Shown in pieces: positions 35,493 to 44,636 of a stretch of DNA of 62,725 bases. The stretch lies in assembly GCF_021390245.1 (NCBI RefSeq), contig NZ_JAJUXH010000031.1, positions 1-62,725 of the forward strand, written 5' to 3'. The translations under genes and the position numbers were made by a program. The notes under the pieces are model-generated. The model made no database searches. It had not been told where the DNA came from and was given only the letters and a program-made list of their open reading frames with translations. Each line of letters opens with the position of its first letter. The first letter of the stretch is position 1. Origin of the DNA: Dyadobacter sp. CY323 (GTDB taxonomy: Bacteria > Bacteroidota > Bacteroidia > Cytophagales > Spirosomataceae).

Positions 35493-36167
35493 CTACCGCA
35501 GCTTTTCTTTAATGAGAAATTTCCCAAAGTCGATCACGCTTTCCAATGGGGTTGTGTCAATCAGGTCAAATGTGGCCCGGATTGATTTTTCAATGAACAG
35601 ATCCGTCTTTTCAAACCCGATCGATTCATCGTCCAGCCAGAATTTCAGCGTAACCAGGAACTGGATCCACGCCCCTTCTTCTAATGCATCTTGCTGTACC
35701 TTGCGGATCCGCTCACTTTTCATTTTGAGATAACCTGCACTGATCTCAGAAATGAAAGCTTTGAAATTTGTCCTGAACTCTTTCAACTTCAACAGCCCGT
35801 CCAGCCTGTTTTTATTTTCCTTTAATGCAAAAACAACATAGCTGCGATTGGCCGTCAGGATTTCGAAATAAGTAAAATAATAAGTCAAAAGCTTGTCGCG
35901 GAAACCCAGCACATCCACATCTCCGCTTTGGGCAAGAAGGCTTACCGAAAGCTTGTGGAAGGTCACAAATACACTCTTTTCAACAGCGTCAATAGACGAA
36001 AAATGTTTATAAAAATCCTTTTCAACAAAGCCATTTTGCTTGCAAAACAAGTAGACCGACTCCGGTTTTTTATTGTTTTCCAAACAGTAATGCATGTATA
36101 ACTCGGTGATTTTATCGGCGGTAAGTTCCTGTGCAGCTGCCGGAAGCTCTCTCAATTTTGTTGCCAT
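35493..36167 (-). CDS. TetR-type transcriptional regulator
   Basis: A 224-aa protein when started at 36167 (MATKLRELPAAAQELTADKI). A longer frame to 36284 would begin inside the terminator loop at 36261-36300 and is rejected. The N-terminal helix-turn-helix has the TetR pattern (ITELYMHYCL, SVYLFCKQNGFVEKDFYKHF SSIDAVEKSVF). The helical C-terminus would bind a ligand. It is coupled to the downstream ABC1 kinase (two-base gap), a combination that suggests control of the kinase or of membrane-lipid genes. Confidence 0.82.
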   Translation of the reverse strand: MATKLRELPAAAQELTADKITELYMHYCLENNKKPESVYLFCKQNGFVEKDFYKHFSSIDAVEKSVFVTFHKLSVSLLAQSGDVDVLGFRDKLLTYYFTYFEILTANRSYVVFALKENKNRLDGLLKLKEFRTNFKAFISEISAGYLKMKSERIRKVQQDALEEGAWIQFLVTLKFWLDDESIGFEKTDLFIEKSIRATFDLIDTTPLESVIDFGKFLIKEKLR

Positions 36168-36260
36168 TATCAATATCGGATTAAGAAAGTAGTGACTTGC
36201 ATTCAATTTAACGACCGGCATTACCCGGTTCGTACCTGGAACACAGGCAACTGGAGAACA

Positions 36261-36300
36261 AAATAAATGCCCCGAAACATTCATTCCGGGGCATTTATTT
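36261..36300 (-). terminator. Terminator of the alditol-oxidase-like gene
   Basis: AAATAAATGCCCCG (36261-36274) and CGGGGCATTTATTT (36287-36300) are perfect 14-bp arms around a 12-base loop. On the minus strand it lies 30 bases after the oxidase stop and runs into TTTATTTTG. Confidence 0.85.
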
Positions 36301-36330
36301 CAAAGGTATAAGTGATATTCAGGAGCTACA

Positions 36331-37698
36331 TCAGCTTCCGAACACATTGAGGTTCAGGAAATCATTCCTGAATTTTCCTTTTGGATCATATTCTTTTGCC
36401 AATGCAATGAAATCAGAAAGTTTATCGTAGCGTTTTGCGAGTATATCCGGCGCGATCGTAAAAAGTTTGCCCCAATGCGGTCTCACATCGTAAACAGAAA
36501 GTTCCTTCTCAATGACAGGAAGCAACTTGCTCACAGCCGGCCAATCCTGTTTCCAGGTAAAATGTATCGCTACCGAATCTTGTTTGTAGCATGGACTCAT
36601 CCACAGATCATCCGCCGCAATGGTACGGATTTCGGAAGTGAGCAAATGGGGGGTAATTTGTTTTCCAAGTCTGGAAATAGCCATGATCGCATCTACCGCA
36701 TGTTTTCTTGGCACAAAATACTCGGATTGCAGTTCTACTCCGCTACTCGGTGTGAAACCCATTTTGAAATGCGGCATACGTTCGTACCACGGACCCGCGA
36801 CGCCCATTTGCTCGGTGCAATTTTCGGCTGACAATTCAGGGATCGGATGAAGGTTTTTAGTAGCCAGCTTACCACCAAAGAATTCTTTATCGGGCAACCT
36901 TTTGAGCGGCTTCATACTGTTCATTTTAAATTTAAGCCAAACCTCCGTAATGTCATTTGTAGCCCAATTCGTAAACAAACTCACACTATATCCGCTATCC
37001 TGAATCTTATCAAAATTGTCTTTTAACTGATCCAATGGCACATTTTCATATACATATTGGCCCATTGTAAAGGTTGGCTCCACATTCAGCGTGATTTTGG
37101 TTACCACGCCCAATGCACCCAGATTAACCACCGCCGCGTTAAACTTTTCCCCATCCTTTTTCTTACTCAACTGAACCACATCGCCATTCGCAGTCACTAT
37201 TTCCATAGCCGCAACTGCCGTGGACAGGTTACCATGCTTCTCGCCGGAACCATGTGTCGCCGTCGCGCAGGCGCCCGCGACCGAAATGTGCGGCAATGAA
37301 GCCAGGTTATGTAATGCAAATCCTTTTTCATGAAGATATGGGCTCAGCTGGCCGTATTTCAAGCCCGAATTGACCATCACTGTTTTATTTTTTTCATCCA
37401 AAACCATGGACGCATCTGCATTCGTCAGCGAGATAAACTGGTCTTTGGTATCCGCAATGTTGTTGAAACAATGCCTCGTACCCAGCACTTTTAGCTTGTC
37501 ATATTTCTTAACTGTTTGCTGGACCTGAGTCAGGGTTTTAGCCTGATCGAGCTTTTGGGTACTATATTCCAGATTGCCTGCCCAGTTTTTAAGCTTATCG
37601 GCAGAACTTCTGCCACCCGCTACCCAACCATGGAGCGGTGAAAATAAAGGAGCTGTCATTAAAGCGGATGATAATTTGATAAAGGTGCGCTTTTTCAT
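36331..37698 (-). CDS. Exported FAD-linked alditol/xylitol oxidase-like protein
   Basis: A 455-aa protein when started at 37698 (MKKRTFIKLSSALMTAPLFS), a Tat-like leader with KR in place of RR. The FAD-binding PCMH domain has LGTRHCFNNIADTKDQFISL, the motif around the histidine that carries covalent FAD in alditol and xylitol oxidases, and ACATATHGSGEKHGNLSTAV. The C-terminal ALO-type domain ends RYDKLSDFIALAKEYDPKGK. It would oxidise a polyol or aldonolactone with oxygen. The MocR-type regulator lies upstream on the same strand. Confidence 0.85.
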   Translation of the reverse strand: MKKRTFIKLSSALMTAPLFSPLHGWVAGGRSSADKLKNWAGNLEYSTQKLDQAKTLTQVQQTVKKYDKLKVLGTRHCFNNIADTKDQFISLTNADASMVLDEKNKTVMVNSGLKYGQLSPYLHEKGFALHNLASLPHISVAGACATATHGSGEKHGNLSTAVAAMEIVTANGDVVQLSKKKDGEKFNAAVVNLGALGVVTKITLNVEPTFTMGQYVYENVPLDQLKDNFDKIQDSGYSVSLFTNWATNDITEVWLKFKMNSMKPLKRLPDKEFFGGKLATKNLHPIPELSAENCTEQMGVAGPWYERMPHFKMGFTPSSGVELQSEYFVPRKHAVDAIMAISRLGKQITPHLLTSEIRTIAADDLWMSPCYKQDSVAIHFTWKQDWPAVSKLLPVIEKELSVYDVRPHWGKLFTIAPDILAKRYDKLSDFIALAKEYDPKGKFRNDFLNLNVFGS

Positions 37699-37763
37699 TT
37701 GAATGTCATTTTTCCACAAATTAATTGAATAATTCAGGATCGCAACATCGAAATTGCCTGCAT

Positions 37764-39251
37764 TCACAGATTCTTCGCGACTACATTTTTTAAGATAAGA
37801 ATGGATTCCGACAATTCATCCTCGTCCAGATTCCCAAATCCCAAACGCATGGCGCTGAGCTGCCCGGTTTGAAACAAAAGCGTCTGTGGTAAATGCAGAT
37901 TTTGTTTGAGGCAAGCTTTACTGATCCGCATCAGGTTAATGTCTTTCCGCCATTCCGTCCAGATCGCCAGCCCACCCGGCGGGGACCGAAATGTCAGATA
38001 TTCACTTAAATGCTGTTTTAATAATTCACTGAGCACGTCGCGTCGCTGGTGATAAATTTTTTGCGCCTTTTTGATGTGACGTTGAATTTCACCTTCATCC
38101 AGCATTTCTCCCAAAGCCTGCTCCATCATCAGATCCCCCTGGCGATCGATAATGCGCCTCAGTTTACCAAGTTCAGCAATCAAATTTTCCGGCGCTACCA
38201 GGTATCCTGATCTCAACCCCGGCGCCAGTGCTTTGCAGAAAGAACCCACATATACCACCATCCCGGCCCCATCCGCACTCGCGAGCGGTAAAACCGGACT
38301 ACTGTTGTAATGGAAATCGTAATCATGATCGTCCTCCAAAATGATGAAACCATACTGAACCGAAAGATTCAGCAATTCCACCCGTCGCTCGGGACTAAGT
38401 GTAACCGTGGTGGGATAATGATGATGTGGCGTAATGTAAAGCATCCGAATGCGCGTCGTTTCACAAAGCTTACGGACTGCCTCCACCGAAATCCCGAAAT
38501 CGTCGACGGGTACCGGCAAAATTTGTGCGCCCGCTTTCTGGAAAATCATGTTGGCAACATAGTAACTCAGATTTCCCACCACCACGTTGTCGCCTTTGCC
38601 GATCAGCAGCGTGGAGGCAAGGTAAATACCCATTTGAATGCCGTGCGTGGTGATAATATTTTCACTACCAATGTGCAAACCCCGGGTGTTATTCAAATAG
38701 TTAGCCAACTTTTCCCTGAAATACGCATTGCCTTCCACGTGCGAGTAACTCAGGTATTTCCGGTTATTTTTTCGTTTTAAAACACTCGAATACGCTTTTG
38801 CCATCTTGTCCATCGGCGCCAGCCGCACGTCGGGTAACCCGTCTGTAAATTGCAGATCGACATTTGAAACAGAAACCGGACGATCCAGCAACATGCTGGT
38901 ATCAAAAGAAAAGCCTGCTTTTTGCGGATAACTCACCAGATCCTGCGCATTAAATGGCAATGCATTTGAATCGGCAATGGGAGATTTTTTAGTGACAAAT
39001 GTGCCTTTATTGGGCAGCATTTCAATCCAACCCTGCGCGTCGAGCTCATGGTACGCAGCCACGACTGTTTTACGATGTACATCAAGAATTTCCGCCAGCG
39101 AGCGCGTTCCCGGAAGTTTTACACCCGTTACCAACACTCCCCGCTGGATCGCATTGATCATCTGCCGTGCAATTTGAAGATAAACCGGAGTGCCGGAAAG
39201 CCGGTCCAGCAGGATTACATTTTTAAATGGTATTTCAACCGGACTACTCAT
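37764..39251 (-). CDS. MocR/PdxR-type regulator (GntR helix-turn-helix fused to an aminotransferase fold)
   Basis: A 495-aa protein when started at 39251 (MSSPVEIPFKNVILLDRLSG). The N-terminal winged helix reads VTGVKLPGTRSLAEILDVHR, KTVVAAYHELDAQGWIEMLP. The C-terminal fold-type I aminotransferase domain has ILEDDHDYDFHY and the PLP-lysine region VGSFCKALAPGLRSGYLVAP. MocR regulators sense PLP or amines and control vitamin B6, GABA or taurine genes. Here the downstream same-strand neighbour is the alditol-oxidase-like gene, an unusual partner. Confidence 0.92.
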   Translation of the reverse strand: MSSPVEIPFKNVILLDRLSGTPVYLQIARQMINAIQRGVLVTGVKLPGTRSLAEILDVHRKTVVAAYHELDAQGWIEMLPNKGTFVTKKSPIADSNALPFNAQDLVSYPQKAGFSFDTSMLLDRPVSVSNVDLQFTDGLPDVRLAPMDKMAKAYSSVLKRKNNRKYLSYSHVEGNAYFREKLANYLNNTRGLHIGSENIITTHGIQMGIYLASTLLIGKGDNVVVGNLSYYVANMIFQKAGAQILPVPVDDFGISVEAVRKLCETTRIRMLYITPHHHYPTTVTLSPERRVELLNLSVQYGFIILEDDHDYDFHYNSSPVLPLASADGAGMVVYVGSFCKALAPGLRSGYLVAPENLIAELGKLRRIIDRQGDLMMEQALGEMLDEGEIQRHIKKAQKIYHQRRDVLSELLKQHLSEYLTFRSPPGGLAIWTEWRKDINLMRISKACLKQNLHLPQTLLFQTGQLSAMRLGFGNLDEDELSESILILKNVVAKNL

Positions 39252-39309
39252 TATATTAAAACCGGGACATGTTAACGGGCCGGTAAGATAGTAAGTTTGT
39301 TTCAAGCTT

Positions 39310-39351
39310 TTAGCTGTTAGCTATTAGCCGTTAGCTTTCGGCGGTCGGCGG
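39310..39351. repeat. Heptad repeat between divergent genes
   Basis: Six perfect-phase heptads: TTAGCTG, TTAGCTA, TTAGCCG, TTAGCTT, TCGGCGG, TCGGCGG. It lies between the MocR start (minus) and the TonB receptor start (plus) 36 bases away, so changes in copy number would alter promoter spacing. Confidence 0.85.
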
Positions 39352-39387
39352 TCAAATTCGTTAACTAGCATTACAATAAAACATCAT

Positions 39388-41337
39388 ATGAAAACTTTTT
39401 ACATTTTACTTTTTACATCTTACATCTGCCACTACGCCTCAGCCCAGGATATATCGCTTGATCCTGTGACGGTTACTTCTTCTATTGTGGAGAAAAGAGC
39501 TTCTCAGACCGGGCGGAATATTGCGGTGATTAAGGGTGAATATTTTCAAAATTTGCCGGTCCACAGTATTGATGATCTTTTGCGATATGTTCCGGGAGTT
39601 GAGATCCAGGCGCGTGGGCCGATGGGATCGCAAAGTGATATTGTATTGCGTGGCGGTACTTTTCAGCAAGTTTTAGTGATTCTCGACGGCATTCGTCTGA
39701 ACGACCCGAATACCGGGCATTTCAATAGTTACATTCCCATTTCCCCGTCTGAGATCGAGCGGATCGAGGTTTTGAAAGGGGCTTCTTCGGCACTATATGG
39801 GTCGGATGCAGTTGGTGGAGTGATTCATGTGATTTCTAAGACTTTCGCGGCGAAACAGATAAGTAACGATGAAAATGCGGATATGCCGGCCAAAACCAAT
39901 GTAAATGCGATGATCACTGCAGGTGCATTTGGATTGCTGAATGCGAATGCAGGAGGTTTTTATCAAAAAAATAAGCTAGCCATTTCGGGAGGGATTTTAT
40001 CAAATAATGCGACCGGCGTGCAGCAGCGCGGCATTAAAGGCTTTTTTCACAACAACACGGCGTCACTTTCTTTGCATTACGACCTGTCGCCAAACTGGAA
40101 TGTCGCAGTCCGCAGCGCATACGATCACCGGGATTTTGCTGCGCAGAATTTTTATACAGTGTTGAAATCGGATACTGCAAGCGAAAAAGTAAAAACTTCC
40201 TGGAACCAGATCAGGCTGGGCTATAAAAAAGATAAGACTTCGTTTTTTTTTGATGGTGGTTATAAATTCGCGGATGATCAATATGCATTCAATCCGCACG
40301 CGATCGCAAACAGCAGCAAATCGCGTTTGTGGCAGGGATTAGCGGTTTTGCAGCAGGCTTTTACCCAAAATACCAGCGTCATCGCCGGGTTGAATTACCA
40401 GAACCGCAGCATTTCTTCCAATGATCGCGGCGATCATTCGTTGAGCCAGGTCGCGCCGTTTGTTTCTCTGGTTCAGGTTTTTGGAGACAATTTCACAATA
40501 ACTCCTTCTGTACGATTGGATTGGCGTGAAAATATCGGCTCCGAGCTCGTTCCTCAGATTAATTTATCTTACAAAAAAGAAAACTGGCAAATTCGCGGAA
40601 GTGCCGGAAAAACGATCCGTGACGCCGATTTCACCGAACGTTTTAATAACTATAATAAAGCATTGGTAACCGGCGGAAATGTCGGCAATCCTGATTTGAA
40701 AGCGGAACGATCATTCAGTTACGAAGCTGGCGCAGATTGGTTTTTGACACAAAATAATACCTCGCAATTCAAAATTTCCGGTACTTTTTTCCAACGATTA
40801 CAAAACGATCTCATCGATTACGTTACCACGCCTTATGCCCAAATGCGCCGAAAAGAAAATCTTTCTCCGACCGGAACATTTGGTCTGGCACTTAATATAG
40901 CCGAAGTAAACACAACTGGTTTCGAGCTTGATATCCAATCTGTTAATTCCATTTCAACCAATCAAAAACTGATCTTTAACGCAGGCCTCACTTGGCTCGA
41001 TAGCAAGAATAACAGTCAAATTTCCTCCTTTTACGTTTCCTCACATGCCAAATTTCTGGGCAATTTCTCGGCGATCTACCAGATTTCAAGATTTTCACTC
41101 AGCCTGAACGGATTGTATAAAACGCGCGCTGCCCGCGAAGCCCAGGCCATTGAGGCGACCATTTCCAAAAGCTATTTTATCCTCAATGCAAAAGCGGAAT
41201 ATGCATTTTTAAATCGTGCACTGGCCGTTTTTGTCCAGGCCGACAATGCATTTGACGAAGACTACAGTGATTTATTGGGATCAAAAATGCCGGGAAGGTG
41301 GGTAATGGGTGGAATCCGGTTTAATCTTGCCAAATAG
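39388..41337 (+). CDS. TonB-dependent outer-membrane receptor (BtuB/FepA-like size)
   Basis: A 649-aa receptor with a signal peptide (MKTFYILLFTSYICHYASAQ). The plug domain reads IAVIKGEYFQNLPVHSIDDL, IVLRGGTFQQVLVILDGIRL NDPNTGHFN and IERIEVLKGASSALYGSDAV. A short 22-strand-type barrel ends FNLAK. There is no carboxypeptidase-like N-domain. Size and plug are like cobalamin and siderophore receptors; the substrate is not determined, and no cobalamin riboswitch fits in the 82-base leader. Confidence 0.92.
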   Translation: MKTFYILLFTSYICHYASAQDISLDPVTVTSSIVEKRASQTGRNIAVIKGEYFQNLPVHSIDDLLRYVPGVEIQARGPMGSQSDIVLRGGTFQQVLVILDGIRLNDPNTGHFNSYIPISPSEIERIEVLKGASSALYGSDAVGGVIHVISKTFAAKQISNDENADMPAKTNVNAMITAGAFGLLNANAGGFYQKNKLAISGGILSNNATGVQQRGIKGFFHNNTASLSLHYDLSPNWNVAVRSAYDHRDFAAQNFYTVLKSDTASEKVKTSWNQIRLGYKKDKTSFFFDGGYKFADDQYAFNPHAIANSSKSRLWQGLAVLQQAFTQNTSVIAGLNYQNRSISSNDRGDHSLSQVAPFVSLVQVFGDNFTITPSVRLDWRENIGSELVPQINLSYKKENWQIRGSAGKTIRDADFTERFNNYNKALVTGGNVGNPDLKAERSFSYEAGADWFLTQNNTSQFKISGTFFQRLQNDLIDYVTTPYAQMRRKENLSPTGTFGLALNIAEVNTTGFELDIQSVNSISTNQKLIFNAGLTWLDSKNNSQISSFYVSSHAKFLGNFSAIYQISRFSLSLNGLYKTRAAREAQAIEATISKSYFILNAKAEYAFLNRALAVFVQADNAFDEDYSDLLGSKMPGRWVMGGIRFNLAK

Positions 41338-41389
41338 CTCTAAATCTTTATCTTAGAGGGTTTCGTATGTTTCGAAAGCGCGACGATGT

Positions 41390-42148
41390 ATGTTTTCAAA
41401 ATTTCCGATTTCCATTTGTAAGTTACTGATCTGCCTGACCTGCATAAGTCAAACTGGCTTTGCACAAGTTCGAACCGCTGATTCCTCCAAAATGAATGTC
41501 TATTTTCTGAGTGGGCTGGGCGCTGATAAGCGTGTTTTTGACAAAATAAAGTTGGATCATGCATTCAATGTGAGGCATATTGAATGGATAAAACCTTTGA
41601 AGAAAGAAACTCTGGCGCATTATGCCGGGCGACTGCTCCCGCAAATGGATACGACGCAACCTTTTCAATTGGTCGGATTGTCTTTCGGTGGAATGATCGC
41701 GTCGGAATTGTCGGACATTGTGAATCCGAAACAAATCATCATCATTTCCAGCACCTCGACCGGCGTTCCGGTTTCGAAATTTTATCAGGGGCTTATTAAG
41801 TTTTTACTGCTATCCCCATTTGCAGCCCCATTTTTGAGATCAACAAACTCGTTCACTTACAAGTATTTTGGTGCCGATACACCTGAGTTGAAAACCTTAC
41901 TGAAAGTCATTCTGCACGATACGGACAGCAAATTTTTAAAATGGGCATTGACCCGGATAAGTAGCTGGGACCGAAAAACCAAAGCTCCAAACCTGTTCCA
42001 CATTCATGGCACCGCCGACCACCTCATCCAATATAAACATGTTCAGCCCGATATTTCCATCGAAGGCGGCGGCCACCTCATGATCTACGCCCAGGCAGAC
42101 GAAATCTCAGGGATTTTGAATAGGAAATTGAAGGAGGCCGCGGAATGA
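41390..42148 (+). CDS. Exported alpha/beta hydrolase
   Basis: A 252-aa protein with an N-terminal signal peptide ending near GFAQ. It has the hydrolase fold: YFLSGLGADKRVFDKI, the nucleophile elbow GLSFGGMIASEL (serine at about residue 94) and a late histidine in IEGGGHLMIYAQADEI. The acid is probably in HIHGTADHLI. Substrate unknown. It follows the TonB receptor by 52 bases and may be co-transcribed with it. Confidence 0.85.
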   Translation: MFSKFPISICKLLICLTCISQTGFAQVRTADSSKMNVYFLSGLGADKRVFDKIKLDHAFNVRHIEWIKPLKKETLAHYAGRLLPQMDTTQPFQLVGLSFGGMIASELSDIVNPKQIIIISSTSTGVPVSKFYQGLIKFLLLSPFAAPFLRSTNSFTYKYFGADTPELKTLLKVILHDTDSKFLKWALTRISSWDRKTKAPNLFHIHGTADHLIQYKHVQPDISIEGGGHLMIYAQADEISGILNRKLKEAAE

Positions 42149-42155
42149 TTAAACC

Positions 42156-43130
42156 CTAACTCACAACCAGCACAATCTTCCCAATATGCCCGCTGCCTTC
42201 CATTAATGCGTGTGCCTGAGCAGCTTCGGCAAGTGGGAACTGTTTGAAAATGACGGGTTTGAAGTTTCCATTCTCAATAACAGGCCACACTTTTTCCCGG
42301 ATTTCGGAGGTAAGGGCTGATTTAAACTCTTGTTCGCGATTACGCAAAGTGCTGCCAGTGATGGTAAGCCTGTTCCGCATCACTAATCCAAAATCGACAT
42401 CGCTGGCCTTATTACCATTCATGGTATTGATAAAAACCAACCTTCCGTCTGCCCGCAGCAACCGGATGTTTTTCGCAATGTAGTCGCCTCCAACCATATC
42501 GAGGATTATGTCGATGCCGGTATCTTTTAGCACTTCTTCAAAATCGCTGGTTTTATAATTAATGCTTAAATCAGCCCCCAATGCATTGCAGGCTGCGCAT
42601 TTAGCATCGTTTCCCACTGTTGTGAACACATTGGCTCCTAACGCTTTTGCAAGCTGGATCGCCGTGATCCCGATGCCGCTGCTGCCGCCATGTACCAGGA
42701 AATTTTCTCCTGATCGTAATGCGCCTTTTTGAAATACGTTGTGCCAAACCGTGAAAACAGTTTCGGGTAACGACGCCGCCTCCGCAAAACTGAACGCGCC
42801 TGGGACGGGCAGGCAATGCCCGGCATTTGCAACCGCATATTCGGCATAACCTCCACCCGAAAGCAATGCACATACCTCATCCCCCACCTTCCAATGCGAA
42901 ACCTGATGGCCGACCTGCTCAATCACCCCGGCCACTTCAAGTCCCGGAATGTCTTTCGAAGCTCCCGGCGGCGGCGGGTATTTTCCTTTTCGTTGTAATA
43001 CGTCAGGCCGGTTCACTCCCGCCGCATGGACTTTGATCAATACTTCGTTCCCGCCCGGAATGGGCTTTTCCCGGTCTTGCAGTTGCAACACATCAGGATC
43101 ACCGGGTGCAGTAATAACAACGGCTTTCAT
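42156..43130 (-). CDS. Zinc-independent NAD(P)H:quinone oxidoreductase (MDR family)
   Basis: A 324-aa medium-chain dehydrogenase without the zinc-site cysteines. Motifs: AGVNRPDVLQRKGKYPPPPG, GLEVAGVIEQVG, LPETVFTVWHNVF and the nucleotide-binding HGGSSGIGITAIQLAKALGA. Closest in style to the PIG3/QOR branch that reduces quinones with NADPH. Convergent with the hydrolase gene. Confidence 0.92.
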   Translation of the reverse strand: MKAVVITAPGDPDVLQLQDREKPIPGGNEVLIKVHAAGVNRPDVLQRKGKYPPPPGASKDIPGLEVAGVIEQVGHQVSHWKVGDEVCALLSGGGYAEYAVANAGHCLPVPGAFSFAEAASLPETVFTVWHNVFQKGALRSGENFLVHGGSSGIGITAIQLAKALGANVFTTVGNDAKCAACNALGADLSINYKTSDFEEVLKDTGIDIILDMVGGDYIAKNIRLLRADGRLVFINTMNGNKASDVDFGLVMRNRLTITGSTLRNREQEFKSALTSEIREKVWPVIENGNFKPVIFKQFPLAEAAQAHALMEGSGHIGKIVLVVS

Positions 43131-43150
43131 AAAATCAGCATGAATGGAAT

Positions 43151-43519
43151 TTAGTACACCTCTTTTCCAAAAGGGGTGAAGGACAGACTCATGAGCTTGA
43201 AATGCTGCTTCGCGAAAGGTAGTCCGATGATGGTAATGGCAAGAATTATTCCAAAAATCAGGTGGGTGAGCGCGATCCAGATGCCGCCGAGAAAAATCCA
43301 GATGATGTTAAAAATAGTAGAAAGACAACCCGTGTTCCCCGGAACTTCCCGCACCTGCTGCCCGAATGGAAATAATGTAAGAAAGCCGATTTTGAAACAC
43401 TGGATTCCGAAAGGAATTCCAACGATGGTGAGGCAGAGTATAAATCCGGAAATCATGTATTCCAGAAAAACGATAAATCCGCCAAAAACGAGCCAGATGA
43501 TGTTTCCGAGTAGGTTCAT
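43151..43519 (-). CDS. YccF-family membrane protein
   Basis: A 122-aa protein with two tandem YccF domains (LGNIIWLVFGGFIVFLEYMI then TVVGIPFG-type turn; FNIIWIFLGGIWIALTHLIF then ITIIGLPFAKQHFKL). It is inner-membrane, with an unknown role. It ends 20 bases before the quinone oxidoreductase start on the same strand. Confidence 0.92.
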   Translation of the reverse strand: MNLLGNIIWLVFGGFIVFLEYMISGFILCLTIVGIPFGIQCFKIGFLTLFPFGQQVREVPGNTGCLSTIFNIIWIFLGGIWIALTHLIFGIILAITIIGLPFAKQHFKLMSLSFTPFGKEVY

Positions 43520-43595
43520 TCGAGATCAGTTGAGTAAATGTGATGGCTAATAAATGTGGTAAATCTAGCCGCGACATCCATTTACTTTTTGCGAT

Positions 43596-44246
43596 TTATA
43601 CAGACGGCGACATAGCCAAACGGCTGGATGATATCGGTGATTGCCAGTTATTAATCTTTAATAATCTAAAAAATTCAGTTTCCTCAAACTCTCTGACACC
43701 GCCCGGCGGCAAGTCTCCCAACTGCAAATCCTCAATACTGGCGCGCACAAGCCTTTTGCAACGGTGGCCTGCAACCCGCACCATTTTCCTTATCTGATGA
43801 TATTTTCCCTCGGTTAATGTAATCTGCAGCCAGGTGTTCGGAATTTTATCCCAGGTTTCATTTTTATGTTTTGATAAAATATTAGGTCTGGATATGATCT
43901 CTACCTCGCAGGGAGACGTCACATATTCTACCCCGCCTTTCACCAAAATCCCAATTCCGGACCTCAGTAATTGAAGTGTTTCTTCACTAACCTGGTGCCC
44001 CACATTCACCCAATAGGTGCGTTTATGTGGCGTTTCACCCATAAAAAGCAAACTCGTCACCCTTTTATTCGTAGTCAAAATCAGCAATCCTTCCGAGTGA
44101 CTATCCAGCCGGCCAATGGCATGCGTACCCTCCGGAAAGTCAAAATCAATCTCCCCGAGCAGCCGAACTTCGTCCGAACTTACAAACTGGGAAACCATAT
44201 TGGCTGGCTTGTTGATAATAAAATAGCGATGTGAAGTCATATTCAA
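43596..44246 (-). CDS. rRNA pseudouridine synthase of the RsuA/RluB/E/F family
   Basis: A 216-aa enzyme without an S4 domain, like RluE. It begins YFIINKPANMVSQF, carries the catalytic aspartate in HAIGRLDSHSEGLLILTTN (about residue 48) and ends with LTEGKYHQIRKMVRVAGHRC and the conserved IEDLQLGDLPPG. It isomerises a uridine in 23S rRNA. Confidence 0.92.
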   Translation of the reverse strand: MNMTSHRYFIINKPANMVSQFVSSDEVRLLGEIDFDFPEGTHAIGRLDSHSEGLLILTTNKRVTSLLFMGETPHKRTYWVNVGHQVSEETLQLLRSGIGILVKGGVEYVTSPCEVEIISRPNILSKHKNETWDKIPNTWLQITLTEGKYHQIRKMVRVAGHRCKRLVRASIEDLQLGDLPPGGVREFEETEFFRLLKINNWQSPISSSRLAMSPSV

Positions 44247-44248
44247 AG

Positions 44249-44631
44249 TTAGGTATGCTCCGGGATTAAAGAACGAATTTTTTGCAGTACCACTCCGATC
44301 TCCGATAAAATTTCATCATTGGTAAATCTGATAACCTGAATTCCAAACTCGCGGATTAAATCGGATCGCATTTCATCGTATACCCGGTTTTCCCTCACTA
44401 AATGAATTCCACCATCCACTTCGATCACCAATCATGGCAGTAAAAATCGACGATGAACAGATGTAACGGGTGTTGCCTTCTAAATTTCACCCCTAATTTC
44501 TTATTTGACAGATGTTTCCATAAGATTTTCTCCGCTAACGTTTCATTTTTCCGGAGTTGTTGTGCGAGTGCAAATAAAATCGGAGCTGCTCCCTGATGCA
44601 TCATTTTTAGTGTGTTTTTAAGTTTGCTCAA
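44249..44631 (-). pseudogene. Frameshifted DUF559 (Vsr-like fold) endonuclease-domain gene
   Basis: The first frame reads AQQLRKNETLAEKILWKHLS, KFRRQHPLHLFIVDFYCHDW then stops. The second frame begins at once with VIEVDGGIHLVRENRVYDEM and ends RFTNDEILSEI. Joined, they make the usual DUF559 protein (IVDFYCHE-L-LVIEVDGG), so one base has been lost (or net +2) at about 44426. DUF559 proteins share the very-short-patch-repair endonuclease fold. The gene was complete in length before the frameshift. A sequencing error cannot be ruled out. Confidence 0.8.
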
Positions 44632-44636
44632 AATTC

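Noticed and set aside
35493..36284. Longer start (36284) for the TetR-type gene
   Set aside because: That start lies in the loop of the 14-bp terminator hairpin of the upstream gene, and the added residues do not fit the family.
39306..39387. Cobalamin riboswitch before the BtuB-like receptor
   Set aside because: The 82-base leader is too short and is mostly heptad repeat, with no B12-box-like sequence.
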